The notes below the pieces were generated by a model. It did no database searches, was not told where the DNA came from, and was given only the letters and a program-made list of their open reading frames with translations. This document shows positions 18,165 to 28,361 of a stretch of DNA of 64,000 nt, in pieces (position 1 is the stretch's first letter; every line of letters starts with the position of its first letter). The stretch spans positions 124,001 through 188,000 of the forward strand of contig NZ_PEAY01000004.1 of assembly GCF_002807665.1 (NCBI RefSeq), written 5' to 3'. This DNA comes from Neoalteromonas facilis (GTDB lineage Bacteria > Pseudomonadota > Gammaproteobacteria > Enterobacterales > Alteromonadaceae). A program made the translations under genes and the position numbers.

Positions 18165-18278
18165 TATTAGGCATTGGCAAACAAAAACAATAATAAACAT
18201 TTGCCGCTTAACTGGAAGTCACTGTGGACAGTGTTTCCTACGTTAACCCCTACAAAAATCAAAAGGCCTATTGTCAGA

Positions 18279-19250
18279 ATGAAACGACTCAATTCGCAAT
18301 TGCAAAACGACGGTGCACCGTTAGAACTCATACTTTTAATTCGAACGCTGCTCGCGGGCTGTAAAGAAATATCATTCCGTGTTAGCCAAGGCGCACTCGC
18401 AGGTGTATTGGGTTCAACGTTGAGTGAGAACGTACAAGGTGAAACTCAGAAAAAGTTGGACGTAATTTCTAACCAAATACTTAAAGATACACTGCGCGAA
18501 TCAGGTTATGTGAAGGCCATTTCGTCTGAAGAAGAAGATGACGTCGTTCCATGCAATCCCGAAGGGAAATATCTCGTAAGTTTTGACCCTCTAGATGGTT
18601 CTTCAAACACCGAAATTAACAGCTTAATCGGTACTATTTTTTCGATTACGCATGCGCCCCAGTGGATGGAGCCTGACGACCCTTCGGCGTTTTTGCAGCC
18701 GGGCACTCAGATGGTGGCCGCAGGTTATGTGCTATACGGACCTTCCACGATGTTGGCAATGACCACAGGCCGTGGAACGCATTTATATACGTTAGATAAA
18801 ACCCATGGCGGTTTCTTGGTCACTCAGGCAAATGTAAGAGTGCCAGAAGAAACGGCAGAGTTTGCCATCAATACGTCTAATCAACGTCATTGGGAAGAGC
18901 CTATTCAGCGCTATGTTGCCGATCTTATTGCTGGCTCAGAAGGTCCTCGCAAGAAAGATTACAATATGCGTTGGGTGGCTGCGATGGTGGGTGATATCCA
19001 CCGTGTTTTATGTCGCGGCGGTATTTTTGCTTATCCGTTTGATAAGCGAAACCCAGCGAAGCCGGGCAAATTGCGCTTATTGTATGAAGCCAATCCAATG
19101 GCATTTTTGATGGAACAAGCCGGCGGTCTCGCTGATACGGGCGCAGGCCGAATCATGGAAGTCATGCCAACTGAAATCCATCAGCGAGTTCCAACCTTAC
19201 TAGGCTCTAAAAAAGAAATTGAAGCCTGTTTGAGTTATTACCAGCAATAA
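18279..19250 (+). CDS. fbp: Class I fructose-1,6-bisphosphatase
   Basis: Removes the 1-phosphate from fructose 1,6-bisphosphate in gluconeogenesis. The protein has 323 residues from ATG 18279, the usual size of class I enzymes. The metal site [12 protein letters not shown], the E-E-E loop SSEEEDD and the late substrate block [21 protein letters not shown] are intact. The frame continues upstream to TTG 18174 (35 more residues, rich in Asn, Lys and Pro), but homologues begin at MKRL and the promoter position supports the shorter form. Confidence 0.94.
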   Translation: MKRLNSQLQNDGAPLELILLIRTLLAGCKEISFRVSQGALAGVLGSTLSENVQGETQKKLDVISNQILKDTLRESGYVKAISSEEEDDVVPCNPEGKYLVSFDPLDGSSNTEINSLIGTIFSITHAPQWMEPDDPSAFLQPGTQMVAAGYVLYGPSTMLAMTTGRGTHLYTLDKTHGGFLVTQANVRVPEETAEFAINTSNQRHWEEPIQRYVADLIAGSEGPRKKDYNMRWVAAMVGDIHRVLCRGGIFAYPFDKRNPAKPGKLRLLYEANPMAFLMEQAGGLADTGAGRIMEVMPTEIHQRVPTLLGSKKEIEACLSYYQQ

Positions 19251-19331
19251 TAGGTTGTAAACTTGTTGTGGCCGCTGTCTTGCTCAGTGCATGACGCAAG
19301 ATAGCGGAGCCTAGACAAAGGTCTTAAGTGG

Positions 19332-19364
19332 ATGTCAATTACCCGATAAATCCGTATAATCGGG
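19332..19364 (+). promoter_or_regulatory. Promoter of ppa with an overlapping inverted repeat
   Basis: A consensus -10 TATAAT (19355-19360) has ATGTCA 17 bases upstream (19332-19337, four of six -35 matches). A perfect inverted repeat CCCGAT (19342-19347) and ATCGGG (19359-19364) flanks and overlaps the -10. A protein bound there would block the promoter. ATG is 41 bases downstream of the -10. Confidence 0.6.
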
Positions 19365-19400
19365 CAAATTTTTTAATCTTTGAAAGTAAAGGACAATCAA

Positions 19401-19934
19401 ATGAGCTTGAACGCCATCCCTGCGGGCAAAAATCTGCCAGATGAAGTAAATGTTATTATCGAAATTCCAGCCCACGCTGACCCGGTTAAATATGAGGTTG
19501 ATAAAGACTCTGGTGCATTGTTTGTTGATCGTTTCATGGCGACGTGCATGCACTATCCAACAAACTATGGTTACGTGCCAAACACATTGTCTGATGATGG
19601 TGACCCGGTAGATGTATTGGTTGTTACACCCTTCCCTTTATTGTCAGGTTCAGTTATCGCAGTGCGCCCTGTAGGCGTTTTAAAAATGACTGATGAGTCT
19701 GGTGAAGACGCAAAAGTATTAGCGGTACCTGTAGATAAGCTTTCGACTATTTATCGTGATGTAAAAACCATCGATGATGTTCAACCACTATTATTGAAGC
19801 AAATTGAACATTTCTTTGCTCACTACAAAGACCTTGAGCCAAACAAATGGGTCAAAATTGAGGGGTGGGAAGGTCCAGAAGCTGCTAAGTTGGAAATTAC
19901 GTCAAGCGTAGAGCGTTTTGAACAAACTAAATAA
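19401..19934 (+). CDS. ppa: Inorganic pyrophosphatase, family I
   Basis: A 177-residue soluble enzyme that hydrolyses pyrophosphate. Residues such as [15 protein letters not shown], the [11 protein letters not shown] block and the metal-binding DGDPVDVLV motif are all in place. AAAGGA (19388-19393) is well spaced for the ATG at 19401; the frame is open slightly upstream but without homology. A strong terminator follows. Confidence 0.96.
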   Translation: MSLNAIPAGKNLPDEVNVIIEIPAHADPVKYEVDKDSGALFVDRFMATCMHYPTNYGYVPNTLSDDGDPVDVLVVTPFPLLSGSVIAVRPVGVLKMTDESGEDAKVLAVPVDKLSTIYRDVKTIDDVQPLLLKQIEHFFAHYKDLEPNKWVKIEGWEGPEAAKLEITSSVERFEQTK

Positions 19935-19956
19935 GATAGTTTGACGCAAACATGAG

Positions 19957-19984
19957 AAAAGGGCCCTTTAATTGGGCTCTTTTT
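19957..19984 (+). terminator. Intrinsic terminator of ppa
   Basis: A 10-bp stem (19957-19966 with 19974-19983, one G-T pair), seven-base loop and T-run. It lies 22 bases after the ppa stop. Confidence 0.85.
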
Positions 19985-20055
19985 GATCAAGAATAAGATT
20001 AACTGCCTATTGATAAGGTAGCTTTAGATAGACAGCGATTTGTATAGAGGTAGCA

Positions 20056-20529
20056 ATGCGATTATTAAAAGTATCCGTTTTATTATGTGTGAGCTTGTTC
20101 TTAGCGAGCGTTCAGGCGACCGAATACAAAGAACTCTTTTGGGAAGATTTAGCGCCAACCGATTTTGAAATCCCTGAAGTTCCTGTTACGCACGATGGTA
20201 GTATGGCGCAAACCATGCCAAATGCGCCAGTGATCCAAGCGCTAAACGGCCAGACCGTGAAGCTCCCCGGTTTTATCGTACCGTTAGAAGGCACAGCGGA
20301 CATAACCACCGAGTTCTTGCTTGTACCCTATTTTGGCGCATGTATACATGTGCCACCACCACCCTCGAATCAGATCGTTTATGTAAAATTTAGTGAAGGT
20401 GTGCCGATAGATAATCTATACGATGCCGTTTGGGTATCGGGCACGTTATCAACTGATGGATGGCATGGAGATATCGCCTCTGTTGGATACACATTGGCGG
20501 GTGCAGCTGTTGAACCGTTTGATGGTTAA
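20056..20529 (+). CDS. DUF3299 exported protein
   Basis: A 157-residue protein with a signal peptide (hydrophobic to about residue 21, VQATEY at the cut). The mature domain holds [10 protein letters not shown] and [18 protein letters not shown], the hallmark of DUF3299, a periplasmic family of unknown function. The cysteine and histidine in GACIH could bind metal, but this is not shown. Some relatives stand near metal or lipoprotein export genes; here it stands alone between ppa and a chemotaxis receptor. Confidence 0.85.
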   Translation: MRLLKVSVLLCVSLFLASVQATEYKELFWEDLAPTDFEIPEVPVTHDGSMAQTMPNAPVIQALNGQTVKLPGFIVPLEGTADITTEFLLVPYFGACIHVPPPPSNQIVYVKFSEGVPIDNLYDAVWVSGTLSTDGWHGDIASVGYTLAGAAVEPFDG

Positions 20530-20594
20530 CATTTGACCAGCATTTAGCCTATACTGAGATTGCCTGTTCTCTTGGCGTTGAATTAAGGGTGGTT

Positions 20595-22214
20595 ATGAAT
20601 TTTCTTGCGCGTATGTCAATTGCACAAAAGCTGTACCTGATCCCGTTGATTGGTTCGGTTTTATTCGTAGTTTATTTGATCATTACTTACAACACGGCAT
20701 CAACCAATGTTGAATTACTCGACGATGCTAAAGTAGTTCAGTTTCCAGCATTAATCGATTCACGAGAAGCCCTGGTGAATATGGAGAAGGTTAAAGAAAC
20801 CTTGAGTGCAGCGGTAACAACAGGTGATGAGGAATCACTCGAGCGGGCCGCTGAATTAGCTGGGATAACGCAAGATAAATTGGGTGATATTGGCAAAGTA
20901 AATCCAACCTTACGGGCAGAGGCGTCGCAGATCCTCGCGTTGTTTAATGAATATTACGATACCGCATTTGGCGTTAGCCAGTCGATGATTGATGGAACTG
21001 CCGATTATTCAAAGTTGGCTCAGCAATCACAACAAATGAACGATGCGTTTGATGGTGCAACAAATCAATTAAAACAGTTCAGTGATGCTCGCTTAAAAGC
21101 ATTTGAAAATGCGATTGAAGAGAGTAATGACAGTGCTCAGTCGTTAATCACAATCGGTTTGTTTATGGGCGTTGGTACAACGCTTCTATTATTTGCAACA
21201 GCGTTGCCAGTAGTCACTTCGTTGAGAAGTAGTATTGTTGATGTTGTGAAGTCACTTAAAGATATCGCACAAGAAGATGGTGACTTAACGGTACGTATTC
21301 AAACCGCAAACAAGGATGAAATTGGTGATCTGGTTCATTGGTTTAACCAATTTGTCGCTAAACTACAAAACGTTGTCAGAGAAATCAGCGAATCGTCAAA
21401 GCCGTTGGCTGATTTAGCGCAGAACCTAAATCACGTATCCGATCAAACACAAACCACTATTGCGGCACAGCAGAAATCAGCCTCGGATGCGAAAACAGCA
21501 GTAGATAATATGACCATGAGTGTAACCTCCGTGGCGACAAGTGCTGCTGAAGCCGCAGAGGCCGCTTCTGACGCATCAAGCGCTGCCAGTGATGGACAAC
21601 GCGTGGTTAATTCAACGGTTTCCAGTATTCAAACACTTGCTAATAGCGTGGAAGAAACTGCTGAAGTGATTCGTAAACTGGAATCTGATTCGAATCAAGT
21701 GGGTGTGGTGTTGGACGTTATAAAGGGCATTGCCGAGCAAACCAATTTACTTGCGCTTAACGCGGCGATTGAAGCTGCGCGAGCTGGTGAACAAGGAAGA
21801 GGCTTTGCGGTGGTGGCTGATGAGGTACGTACGTTAGCCTCGAGAACCCAAAAGTCGACAGAAGAAATTCAGGCTACAATTGAGCAGCTTCAAACCGCGG
21901 CAAGATCGGCTGTAACGGTTATGGGTAAGGGGACTGAGCAGGCGAGTGTAAGTGTTGAAGAAGCTAACAAAGCCGGTGAAAGTTTGGCTGTGATCAATCA
22001 GACGATTGCTAAGATCACACAAATGAATGATTTGATCGCCAATTCAACGGGCGAACAACAATCCGTTGCCGACAGCATTAGCGCTAACGTGGATGAAATT
22101 AATAATCGCACTCATGATACTTCTCGCAGTTCAAATCAACTGGGTGAAGTGAGCCACGAATTGGCTCAGCTATCTAAAGAATTTATTCGCATCATGGCGC
22201 AATTCAAATATTAA
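20595..22214 (+). CDS. Methyl-accepting chemotaxis protein
   Basis: A 539-residue inner-membrane receptor. TM1 is about residues 10-32, a mostly helical periplasmic sensor domain spans about 33-185, and TM2 is about 188-212. A HAMP domain (about 213-265) follows, then the long cytoplasmic coiled coil with the conserved hairpin tip [23 protein letters not shown]. No C-terminal CheR-binding pentapeptide is seen. The ligand is unknown. ATG 20595 has AAGGG five bases before it; GTG 20589 is an in-frame alternative. No flagellar or che gene is nearby. An intrinsic terminator follows. Confidence 0.93.
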   Translation: MNFLARMSIAQKLYLIPLIGSVLFVVYLIITYNTASTNVELLDDAKVVQFPALIDSREALVNMEKVKETLSAAVTTGDEESLERAAELAGITQDKLGDIGKVNPTLRAEASQILALFNEYYDTAFGVSQSMIDGTADYSKLAQQSQQMNDAFDGATNQLKQFSDARLKAFENAIEESNDSAQSLITIGLFMGVGTTLLLFATALPVVTSLRSSIVDVVKSLKDIAQEDGDLTVRIQTANKDEIGDLVHWFNQFVAKLQNVVREISESSKPLADLAQNLNHVSDQTQTTIAAQQKSASDAKTAVDNMTMSVTSVATSAAEAAEAASDASSAASDGQRVVNSTVSSIQTLANSVEETAEVIRKLESDSNQVGVVLDVIKGIAEQTNLLALNAAIEAARAGEQGRGFAVVADEVRTLASRTQKSTEEIQATIEQLQTAARSAVTVMGKGTEQASVSVEEANKAGESLAVINQTIAKITQMNDLIANSTGEQQSVADSISANVDEINNRTHDTSRSSNQLGEVSHELAQLSKEFIRIMAQFKY

Positions 22215-22233
22215 CTATCTCGATTTCGATAAC

Positions 22234-22264
22234 AAAAGGCCAGTCAGTTGACCGGCCTTTTTTG
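22234..22264. terminator. Bidirectional intrinsic terminator
   Basis: A GC stem AAAAGGCC (22234-22241) pairs with GGCCTTTT, followed by a T-run; a few more pairs extend inward with one mismatch. It separates the convergent chemotaxis receptor and oxygenase genes and has T-rich ends on both strands. Confidence 0.8.
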
Positions 22265-22267
22265 ATC

Positions 22268-22993
22268 TTAACCTTGGGTATAAATATTTTCAGCACGATT
22301 AAATAGCATCCACGATGTTAGGATGTACTTATCGTTGGAAATCGGCATGCAGCCTCTGTGTGTGTGCGTGAAATACGCAGGCGCAATGACCATACGTCCG
22401 GTTTGTGGCTTTATTGATTTATTTTGGTAGATAAAGTCAGTCGTGCCACCCTCATCCACATCGTTTAAATAAAACATAAACAGCAAATTACGATGAAGCG
22501 CTTCGTTGTGCTCAGCTTGCGGATAGACTTCAGAGTGCCAATACGGATACCCGCCTTCTTGTGCTTTGTAATGTTGTGCGTTGACTTCACCAATGCGGAA
22601 CAAGTAATTCAGCAGGTTGCGCAAATTGGGCCGCCCGATTTCAGCGTAATTCTCGTCAGTGAGGCGTACTGGTTGTTTCGTTTCCGGATGCGCTACGGTT
22701 AAGCCAATCGGACCAATCAATGCAAAGTGATATTTATCAATGTAGCGTAACAGATGCTCGCCGGTGATTTGCAGTACTCGTTGGAACAAGTGTGCAAATT
22801 CGGGATGCTGGCTAAACGACACATCGGTGCTTTTTTTCCGTTCAGGATCGACGCCGCCACCGGTTCTGCCTTCGGTTTTGTTCGGGCTTGCCTGAAACGC
22901 TTGGATGATTTCTAAACATAGGTCCGCGGGTAGTGCGTTGTCGATGACTTCGATAAAGTCTGTAGGTGTTGCAGCGGCAGGATCATTTGCCAT
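22268..22993 (-). CDS. 2-oxoglutarate/Fe(II)-dependent oxygenase with an HxE motif
   Basis: A 241-residue protein of the prolyl-4-hydroxylase-like dioxygenase fold. The iron site would be H153-S-E155 (YPYWHSEVYP) with a distal histidine at H210 or H212 (FTHTHRG), and a basic residue, K222, for 2-oxoglutarate. The usual triad is HxD; glutamate is a rarer variant. The typical FMFYLNDVDEGGTTDF and GRMVIAPA strands are present. The substrate is not known. Its start overlaps the end of the thioesterase gene by 11 bases, so the two are co-translated. Confidence 0.83.
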   Translation of the reverse strand: MANDPAAATPTDFIEVIDNALPADLCLEIIQAFQASPNKTEGRTGGGVDPERKKSTDVSFSQHPEFAHLFQRVLQITGEHLLRYIDKYHFALIGPIGLTVAHPETKQPVRLTDENYAEIGRPNLRNLLNYLFRIGEVNAQHYKAQEGGYPYWHSEVYPQAEHNEALHRNLLFMFYLNDVDEGGTTDFIYQNKSIKPQTGRMVIAPAYFTHTHRGCMPISNDKYILTSWMLFNRAENIYTQG

Positions 22994-23390
22994 CGGTTGA
23001 CTCCTTGATATGTGCTTCTAGTTGCTGTCTGAGCGCACCTTCAATCGGGCAAGAAGACTGTGCTTTGTAATCAAAATGCACCATTGTAGTGGTGCCTGAC
23101 GCAACGCACTCATCTCGCTGCCACACTTCTTGATAAACATCAAAAGAGCTCTTACCGATACGGCCGATCCATGTTCTGATTTCGACGGGCTGACCGTAAA
23201 ATATTTGTTTAAGAAAATCGACCTTATACCCAGCAATAATCAATGGCCAATTAGCCAGATCAAGCTCCGGCGTGAACATGCGAAAGATAGGTTCACGAGC
23301 CGTTTCAAACCATCCCACAACGACGGTATTATTTACATGGCGCAGAGCATCTGTTTCATAGAATCTTACGTTAAATTTTTCACTTAACAT
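22983..23390 (-). CDS. Hotdog-fold acyl-CoA thioesterase (4HBT/YbgC-like)
   Basis: A 135-residue hotdog thioesterase. The signature FYETDALRHVNN contains D14 and H18, matching the YbgC/FadM catalytic pattern (usually Y-x-D-x-x-x-x-x-V). Members hydrolyse acyl-CoA thioesters in the cytoplasm. It stands between uvrA and the oxygenase gene, overlapping the latter by 11 bases. The acyl chain preference cannot be told. Confidence 0.85.
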   Translation of the reverse strand: MLSEKFNVRFYETDALRHVNNTVVVGWFETAREPIFRMFTPELDLANWPLIIAGYKVDFLKQIFYGQPVEIRTWIGRIGKSSFDVYQEVWQRDECVASGTTTMVHFDYKAQSSCPIEGALRQQLEAHIKESTDGK

Positions 23391-23412
23391 GAGTTGTTGT
23401 TCCTACTGCTTA

Positions 23413-26247
23413 TTATTGTTTTTGTTCTAACATCGGTTTCAGGAATCGACCGGTATGACTTTGGGCAACTTCACAAATCGCTTCCGGTGTACCTTCTGCG
23501 ATAATAGTGCCACCACCCGCTCCACCTTCTGGGCCTAAATCAACAATCCAATCTGCGGTTTTAATCACATCGAGATTGTGCTCGATAACCACTACGGTAT
23601 TGCCATGATCGCGCAGACGATGTAAGACTGTCAGTAGCTGCCTAATATCATGGAAATGAAGACCCGTTGTTGGTTCGTCCAATATATACAGTGTTTTACC
23701 AGTATCTCGTTTTGACAGTTCTCGCGCGAGTTTAACGCGCTGGGCCTCGCCACCAGACAATGTGGTCGCGGCTTGACCGAGTCGAATATAAGATAAGCCA
23801 ACATCCATCAACGTCTGTAGTTTGCGTGATATGGCCGGAATGGCATCGAAGAACTCTCGAGCGTCTTCCACGGTCATCTCTAGTACTTCGTGAATGTTCT
23901 TACCTTTGTAGCGGATTTCCAGTGTTTCACGGTTGTAACGGTGGCCTTTACATACGTCACATGGCACGTAAACATCCGGTAAGAAGTGCATTTCTACTTT
24001 TATCACACCATCGCCCTGACAGGCTTCACAGCGCCCACCTTTAACATTGAAGCTGAAACGACCGACTTTGTAACCTCGCGAGCGCGATTCCTGAGTTCCT
24101 GCAAACAGTTCGCGAATAGGCGTGAAAATACCTGCATAGGTTGCTGGGTTTGAGCGCGGCGTGCGACCAATCGGGCTTTGATCAATATCGACCACTTTGT
24201 CGAGGTTTTCCATGCCACTGATAGCATCATATGGGGCTGGCTCACCTGTCGTCGCACCGTTTAATTCACGGTGGGCTATACGATAAAACGTATCGTTAAT
24301 CAGGGTTGATTTTCCTGACCCCGATACGCCTGTAATACAAGTCATAACGCCGACTGGAATGGCTAAATCAACATTTTTCAGGTTATTGCCGCGCGCGCCG
24401 GTGAGCTGAATAAACTGATTATCTTTTGCTTTGCCACGTACCTCCGGTATTGCGATCACTTCACGGCCACTTAAATAGGCGCCGGTAAGTGAACGTTCAT
24501 TACTCAGAATATCTTTTAGCGTTCCTTGCGCAATGATTTCGCCGCCATGCACACCTGCACCGGGGCCAATATCGACGATATGGTCAGCTTCACGTACAGC
24601 ATCTTCATCGTGCTCCACAACGATTACGGTATTGCCTAAATCTCTTAAATGAGTGAGGGTTTTAAGCAGCCGTTCATTGTCGCGCTGGTGCAGTCCGATA
24701 GACGGCTCATCTAATACGTACATTACGCCGACCAGGCCGGCACCAATTTGACTGGCTAAACGAATGCGCTGGGCTTCCCCGCCAGATAACGTATCAGCGC
24801 TACGTGACATGGAAAGATAGTTCAAGCCAACATTCACGAGGAAGCCGAGGCGATCCTGAATTTCCTTCAGAATTTTTTCCGCTATTTTGGCGCGTTGCCC
24901 TGTTAGCGCCAGTGAATCAAAAAATTCAAACGCTTCCGCAATCGATTTGTTGGCGACTTCAGGCAAATTGACGTTCTCGATAAAGACGTTGCGAGCTTCG
25001 AGCCGTAAGCGAGAGCCTCCGCAGCTTGAGCAGGGCTGGTGGCTTAAATATTTCGCTAACTCTTCTCTGACGGCATTCGATTCCGTTTCGCGGTAACGCC
25101 GTTCCATATTCGGGATAATCCCTTCAAAGGGATGATTTCGTTCCATCACATCGCCGCGGTCGTTGATATATTTAAATTTCAGCGACTTTCCTTTGCTGCC
25201 ATTTAAGACAACGTCTTTAGCGCTGTCCGCCAGCGATTCAAATGGCTTTGACAGATCAAAAGAGAAATGTTCGGCGACCGCTTGTAGCATTTGGAAGTAA
25301 TAGTAGCTGCGCTTATCCCAACCTCTAATTGCGCCACCAGAAAGACTTAGTTCTGGGTTAGAGACAACACGAGAAGGATCAAAAAACTGACGCGTACCCA
25401 AACCATCACAGCTTTGACAAGCGCCAGCGGGATTATTGAATGAAAAGATGCGCGGCTCTAATTCGGTAATGCTGTAACCACAATGCGGACATGCGAAATT
25501 AGCGGAAAATACAATTTCTTCCTGATCCGGCTCGTCCATATAAGCGACTTTTGCACTTCCGGCTGACAATTGCAGTGCAGTTTCAAATGATTCCGCCAAT
25601 CTCAATTGCAGGTCTTCACGGACTTTGAATCGGTCTACTACGACTTCGATAGTGTGTTTTTTATGTAAATCCAATGGAGGCGGGTCGGATAAATCACACA
25701 CGTCACCATCGATACGGGCGCGAATATAGCCTTGCGCGGCTAAGCTTTCCAATAGCTTAATGTGCTCACCTTTTCGTTCCTGAACAACGGGTGCAAGCAA
25801 CATCAGTTTGGTGCCTTCAGGCATCGCCAAAACACGGTCAACCATTTGACTGATCGTTTGTGCATTAAGCGGCACGTCGTGATCAGGGCAGCGTGGTTCG
25901 CCTACACGAGCATATAGTAGGCGCAGGTAATCGTAGATTTCGGTGATGGTCCCTACAGTCGAACGCGGATTATGCGACGTCGATTTTTGTTCAATCGAAA
26001 TAGCAGGTGACAATCCTTCAATATGATCGACATCCGGCTTTTCCATCATGGATAAAAACTGGCGTGCGTAGGCTGACAGCGACTCGACATAGCGGCGCTG
26101 TCCTTCTGCGTACAATGTATCGAACGCTAGAGAAGATTTGCCTGAACCTGACAACCCCGTAATCACAATTAATTTGTCTCGAGGAAGGGTTAAATTGATG
26201 TTTTTCAGGTTGTGGGTGCGAGCCCCGCGAACTTCTATTTTATCCAT
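23413..26247 (-). CDS. uvrA: Excinuclease ABC subunit A
   Basis: A 944-residue damage-recognition ATPase of nucleotide excision repair. It has two ABC cassettes: Walker [10 protein letters not shown] near the N-terminus and GVSGSGKST near residue 645, two LSGGEAQR signatures, and the zinc-finger CxxC pairs in the HCGYSITEL and [27 protein letters not shown] regions. Family length is about 940. Unlike uvrD, no CTGT-N8-ACAG site was found in the 138 bases upstream. It diverges from the yajR-like gene. Confidence 0.97.
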   Translation of the reverse strand: MDKIEVRGARTHNLKNINLTLPRDKLIVITGLSGSGKSSLAFDTLYAEGQRRYVESLSAYARQFLSMMEKPDVDHIEGLSPAISIEQKSTSHNPRSTVGTITEIYDYLRLLYARVGEPRCPDHDVPLNAQTISQMVDRVLAMPEGTKLMLLAPVVQERKGEHIKLLESLAAQGYIRARIDGDVCDLSDPPPLDLHKKHTIEVVVDRFKVREDLQLRLAESFETALQLSAGSAKVAYMDEPDQEEIVFSANFACPHCGYSITELEPRIFSFNNPAGACQSCDGLGTRQFFDPSRVVSNPELSLSGGAIRGWDKRSYYYFQMLQAVAEHFSFDLSKPFESLADSAKDVVLNGSKGKSLKFKYINDRGDVMERNHPFEGIIPNMERRYRETESNAVREELAKYLSHQPCSSCGGSRLRLEARNVFIENVNLPEVANKSIAEAFEFFDSLALTGQRAKIAEKILKEIQDRLGFLVNVGLNYLSMSRSADTLSGGEAQRIRLASQIGAGLVGVMYVLDEPSIGLHQRDNERLLKTLTHLRDLGNTVIVVEHDEDAVREADHIVDIGPGAGVHGGEIIAQGTLKDILSNERSLTGAYLSGREVIAIPEVRGKAKDNQFIQLTGARGNNLKNVDLAIPVGVMTCITGVSGSGKSTLINDTFYRIAHRELNGATTGEPAPYDAISGMENLDKVVDIDQSPIGRTPRSNPATYAGIFTPIRELFAGTQESRSRGYKVGRFSFNVKGGRCEACQGDGVIKVEMHFLPDVYVPCDVCKGHRYNRETLEIRYKGKNIHEVLEMTVEDAREFFDAIPAISRKLQTLMDVGLSYIRLGQAATTLSGGEAQRVKLARELSKRDTGKTLYILDEPTTGLHFHDIRQLLTVLHRLRDHGNTVVVIEHNLDVIKTADWIVDLGPEGGAGGGTIIAEGTPEAICEVAQSHTGRFLKPMLEQKQ

Positions 26248-26385
26248 ATCGCCGCTTACAAAAGGAAAACCACCAGTATGCCACAGTGGTGAAAGAAAAT
26301 ATCGCTTGTTTACGAAATCGTTTACATCAGGATCAATCTATTGTGATACACTTCGGCGCCGTTATGAGTCAGTCTGAATAGAAGT

Positions 26386-27735
26386 TTGAACGCTGTAGAA
26401 TTAAGAGCGGCTTTTTCCCTCGCCGCAGTTTATATGTCGCGAATGCTGGGACTATTTATGGTCATGCCAGTGTTGGCTGTTGCTGCGACAGAACTGGACG
26501 GTTTTTCCCCTTTAATGTTGGGCCTGGCCATCGGTGGTTATGGTTTAACACAAGCCATATTACAAATTCCTATGGGCATGCTGTCCGATAAAATCGGCCG
26601 CAAGCAAGTGATTGTGTTGGGTTTGAGTTTTTTCGCTCTGGGCAGTGTGATAGCAGCACTTGCTGACAATATGTTGATGTTAGTGTTAGGTCGCGTGCTG
26701 CAAGGCGCTGGTGCAATTGCTGGTGCTGTTATGGCATTGGCCGCCGATAGCACGCGTGTTGAACAGCGCACCAAGGTTATGGCCATTATTGGTGTCTCGA
26801 TTGGTTTATCGTTTTATATTGCCATTATTGTGGGGCCAATGTTCAGTGCCGTGGCAGGTTTATCCGGATTATTTTGGTTAACTGCGATTTTTGCCATGGT
26901 ATCGGTGTTTTTAGTGTTGTTTGCCGTTCCCACGGTCAAAGAGCAGCACCCTACCGGGGAAGTGCTACCCAAACGCCAACAGCTGAGTGCTTTGATCAGT
27001 CAGCCAGACTTACTAAAGCTGAATATCAGTGTTGCGTTGTTACACATGATGATCACGGTTTTGTTCGTTAATCTTCCGGTGAAATTAACGTCAATAGGCT
27101 TTTCTTTGCCATCACATTGGCAGTTCTACGCGCCGGTATTTGCCGTTTCATTAGTGTTACTTGGCGGTTATATGCAAGTTGCTAAGCGGATCAAAACATC
27201 AGTTGCGATTCAGTTGCCGATCGTGTGCTTGTTAATCGCGTTCTGGGGATTTGGATTTGCTCCTCTATCGACACTAAGCCTGACTCTGTTTACGTTGATA
27301 TTTTTTGTTGGATTCAACTTTTTGGAAGCACGTTTCCCAGCGCTTGTATCAGTGATTGCGCCAGCGGGCGCACGCGGCAGCGCCATGGGCATTTATGCTA
27401 GCTTCCAGTTTATGGGCGCGTTCTTGGGCGGTATTTTTTCCGGTACTCTGTCCAGTTGGTTTGCCCCTCAAACCTTATATGCTGTGTTAATCACACTATG
27501 TGTCATATGGTTAGGTTTATTTTTCAGATTTTTTGGTCACACACATTTAAAACGGGTTACACTAGCGCTAGAGTCTTCATACTCAAGTGCTGAAGATGTA
27601 AAGCAAGCATTAGCGCATTTGCAGGGTGTAATTGAAATCAAACCGGCACTTGCAGAAGGCGTCGTGTATTTGAAAGTCGACCCGATGTTTGATCAACAAA
27701 AAGCCAAACAAGCACTCGCGAACGAAAAGAATTAG
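26386..27735 (+). CDS. yajR: YajR-type MFS transporter
   Basis: A 449-residue inner-membrane permease with twelve predicted helices. The first half has RMLGLFMVMPVL, the loop motif A GMLSDKIGRKQVIV and GRVLQGAGAIAGAVMAL, which closely resembles E. coli YajR. The C-terminal part (about 385-449) is a small soluble domain with a beta-alpha-beta look, like the YAM domain of YajR. Substrate unknown. The start is TTG 26386 with AGAAG before it; no upstream ATG is in frame. The gene stands 12 bases before ssb and may be co-transcribed with it. Confidence 0.87.
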   Translation: MNAVELRAAFSLAAVYMSRMLGLFMVMPVLAVAATELDGFSPLMLGLAIGGYGLTQAILQIPMGMLSDKIGRKQVIVLGLSFFALGSVIAALADNMLMLVLGRVLQGAGAIAGAVMALAADSTRVEQRTKVMAIIGVSIGLSFYIAIIVGPMFSAVAGLSGLFWLTAIFAMVSVFLVLFAVPTVKEQHPTGEVLPKRQQLSALISQPDLLKLNISVALLHMMITVLFVNLPVKLTSIGFSLPSHWQFYAPVFAVSLVLLGGYMQVAKRIKTSVAIQLPIVCLLIAFWGFGFAPLSTLSLTLFTLIFFVGFNFLEARFPALVSVIAPAGARGSAMGIYASFQFMGAFLGGIFSGTLSSWFAPQTLYAVLITLCVIWLGLFFRFFGHTHLKRVTLALESSYSSAEDVKQALAHLQGVIEIKPALAEGVVYLKVDPMFDQQKAKQALANEKN

Positions 27736-27747
27736 GAGAAAGGTTTT

Positions 27748-28284
27748 ATGGCCAGTCGAGGCGTTAACAAAGTCATTTTGGTGGGAAATTTGGGTAACGA
27801 CCCGGAAATACGCTACATGCCAAATGGTAATGCAGTTGCTAACTTGAGCGTGGCAACCAGTGAAAGTTGGAAAGACCAACAGGGCAATATGCAAGAGCGT
27901 ACGGAATGGCACAGAGTGACTATGTATCGTCGCTTGGCTGAAGTTGCCGGTGAGTATCTTAAGAAAGGTTCGCAAATTTATTTAGAAGGTAAGTTGCAAA
28001 CCCGCAAATGGCAGGACCAGCAAGGTCAAGACCGCTATACCACTGAAATTATCGCTGACCAAATGCAAATGTTGGGCGGTCGAGGAGAAGGCGCTGGTCA
28101 GGGCCAAGGTCAAGGTGGCTACCAACAACGTCCGCAAAGTCAGGGTCAGTCGCAAGGTGGCTATCAGCAAGCTCCCTCTAACAACCAACGACCACCGCAG
28201 CAGCAGTCAAATCAAAATCAAGGCAATCAGCCTCCGCCAATGTCTGAGCCAGATTTCGATTTTGACGATGACATTCCGTTCTAA
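27748..28284 (+). CDS. ssb: Single-stranded DNA-binding protein
   Basis: A 178-residue SSB. The OB fold (1-110) is typical: [36 protein letters not shown] Gln/Gly/Pro-rich linker follows, and the acidic tip DFDDDIPF binds partner proteins such as RecQ and PriA. AGGAGAAAGG lies upstream of the ATG. In E. coli and Vibrio ssb is near uvrA; here the yajR-like gene sits between them. A clear terminator follows. Confidence 0.97.
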   Translation: MASRGVNKVILVGNLGNDPEIRYMPNGNAVANLSVATSESWKDQQGNMQERTEWHRVTMYRRLAEVAGEYLKKGSQIYLEGKLQTRKWQDQQGQDRYTTEIIADQMQMLGGRGEGAGQGQGQGGYQQRPQSQGQSQGGYQQAPSNNQRPPQQQSNQNQGNQPPPMSEPDFDFDDDIPF

Positions 28285-28311
28285 ATTTCTAAATTGTTAA
28301 AAATAAACATT

Positions 28312-28337
28312 AAAGCCGCATTAATTGCGGCTTTTTT
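28312..28337 (+). terminator. Intrinsic terminator of ssb
   Basis: AAAGCCGC (28312-28319) pairs with GCGGCTTT (28327-28334) around a seven-base loop and is followed by a T-run. It begins 28 bases after the ssb stop. Confidence 0.9.
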
Positions 28338-28361
28338 GACCTTGCTTGAAAGTACAATTGA

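Noticed and set aside
18174-18278. N-terminal extension of fbp from TTG 18174
   Set aside because: The 35 added residues have no conserved block and the likely promoter would leave almost no leader.
26248-26385. Possible LexA site between uvrA and the yajR-like gene
   Set aside because: The only candidate has CTGT on one side but no ACAG at the right distance.
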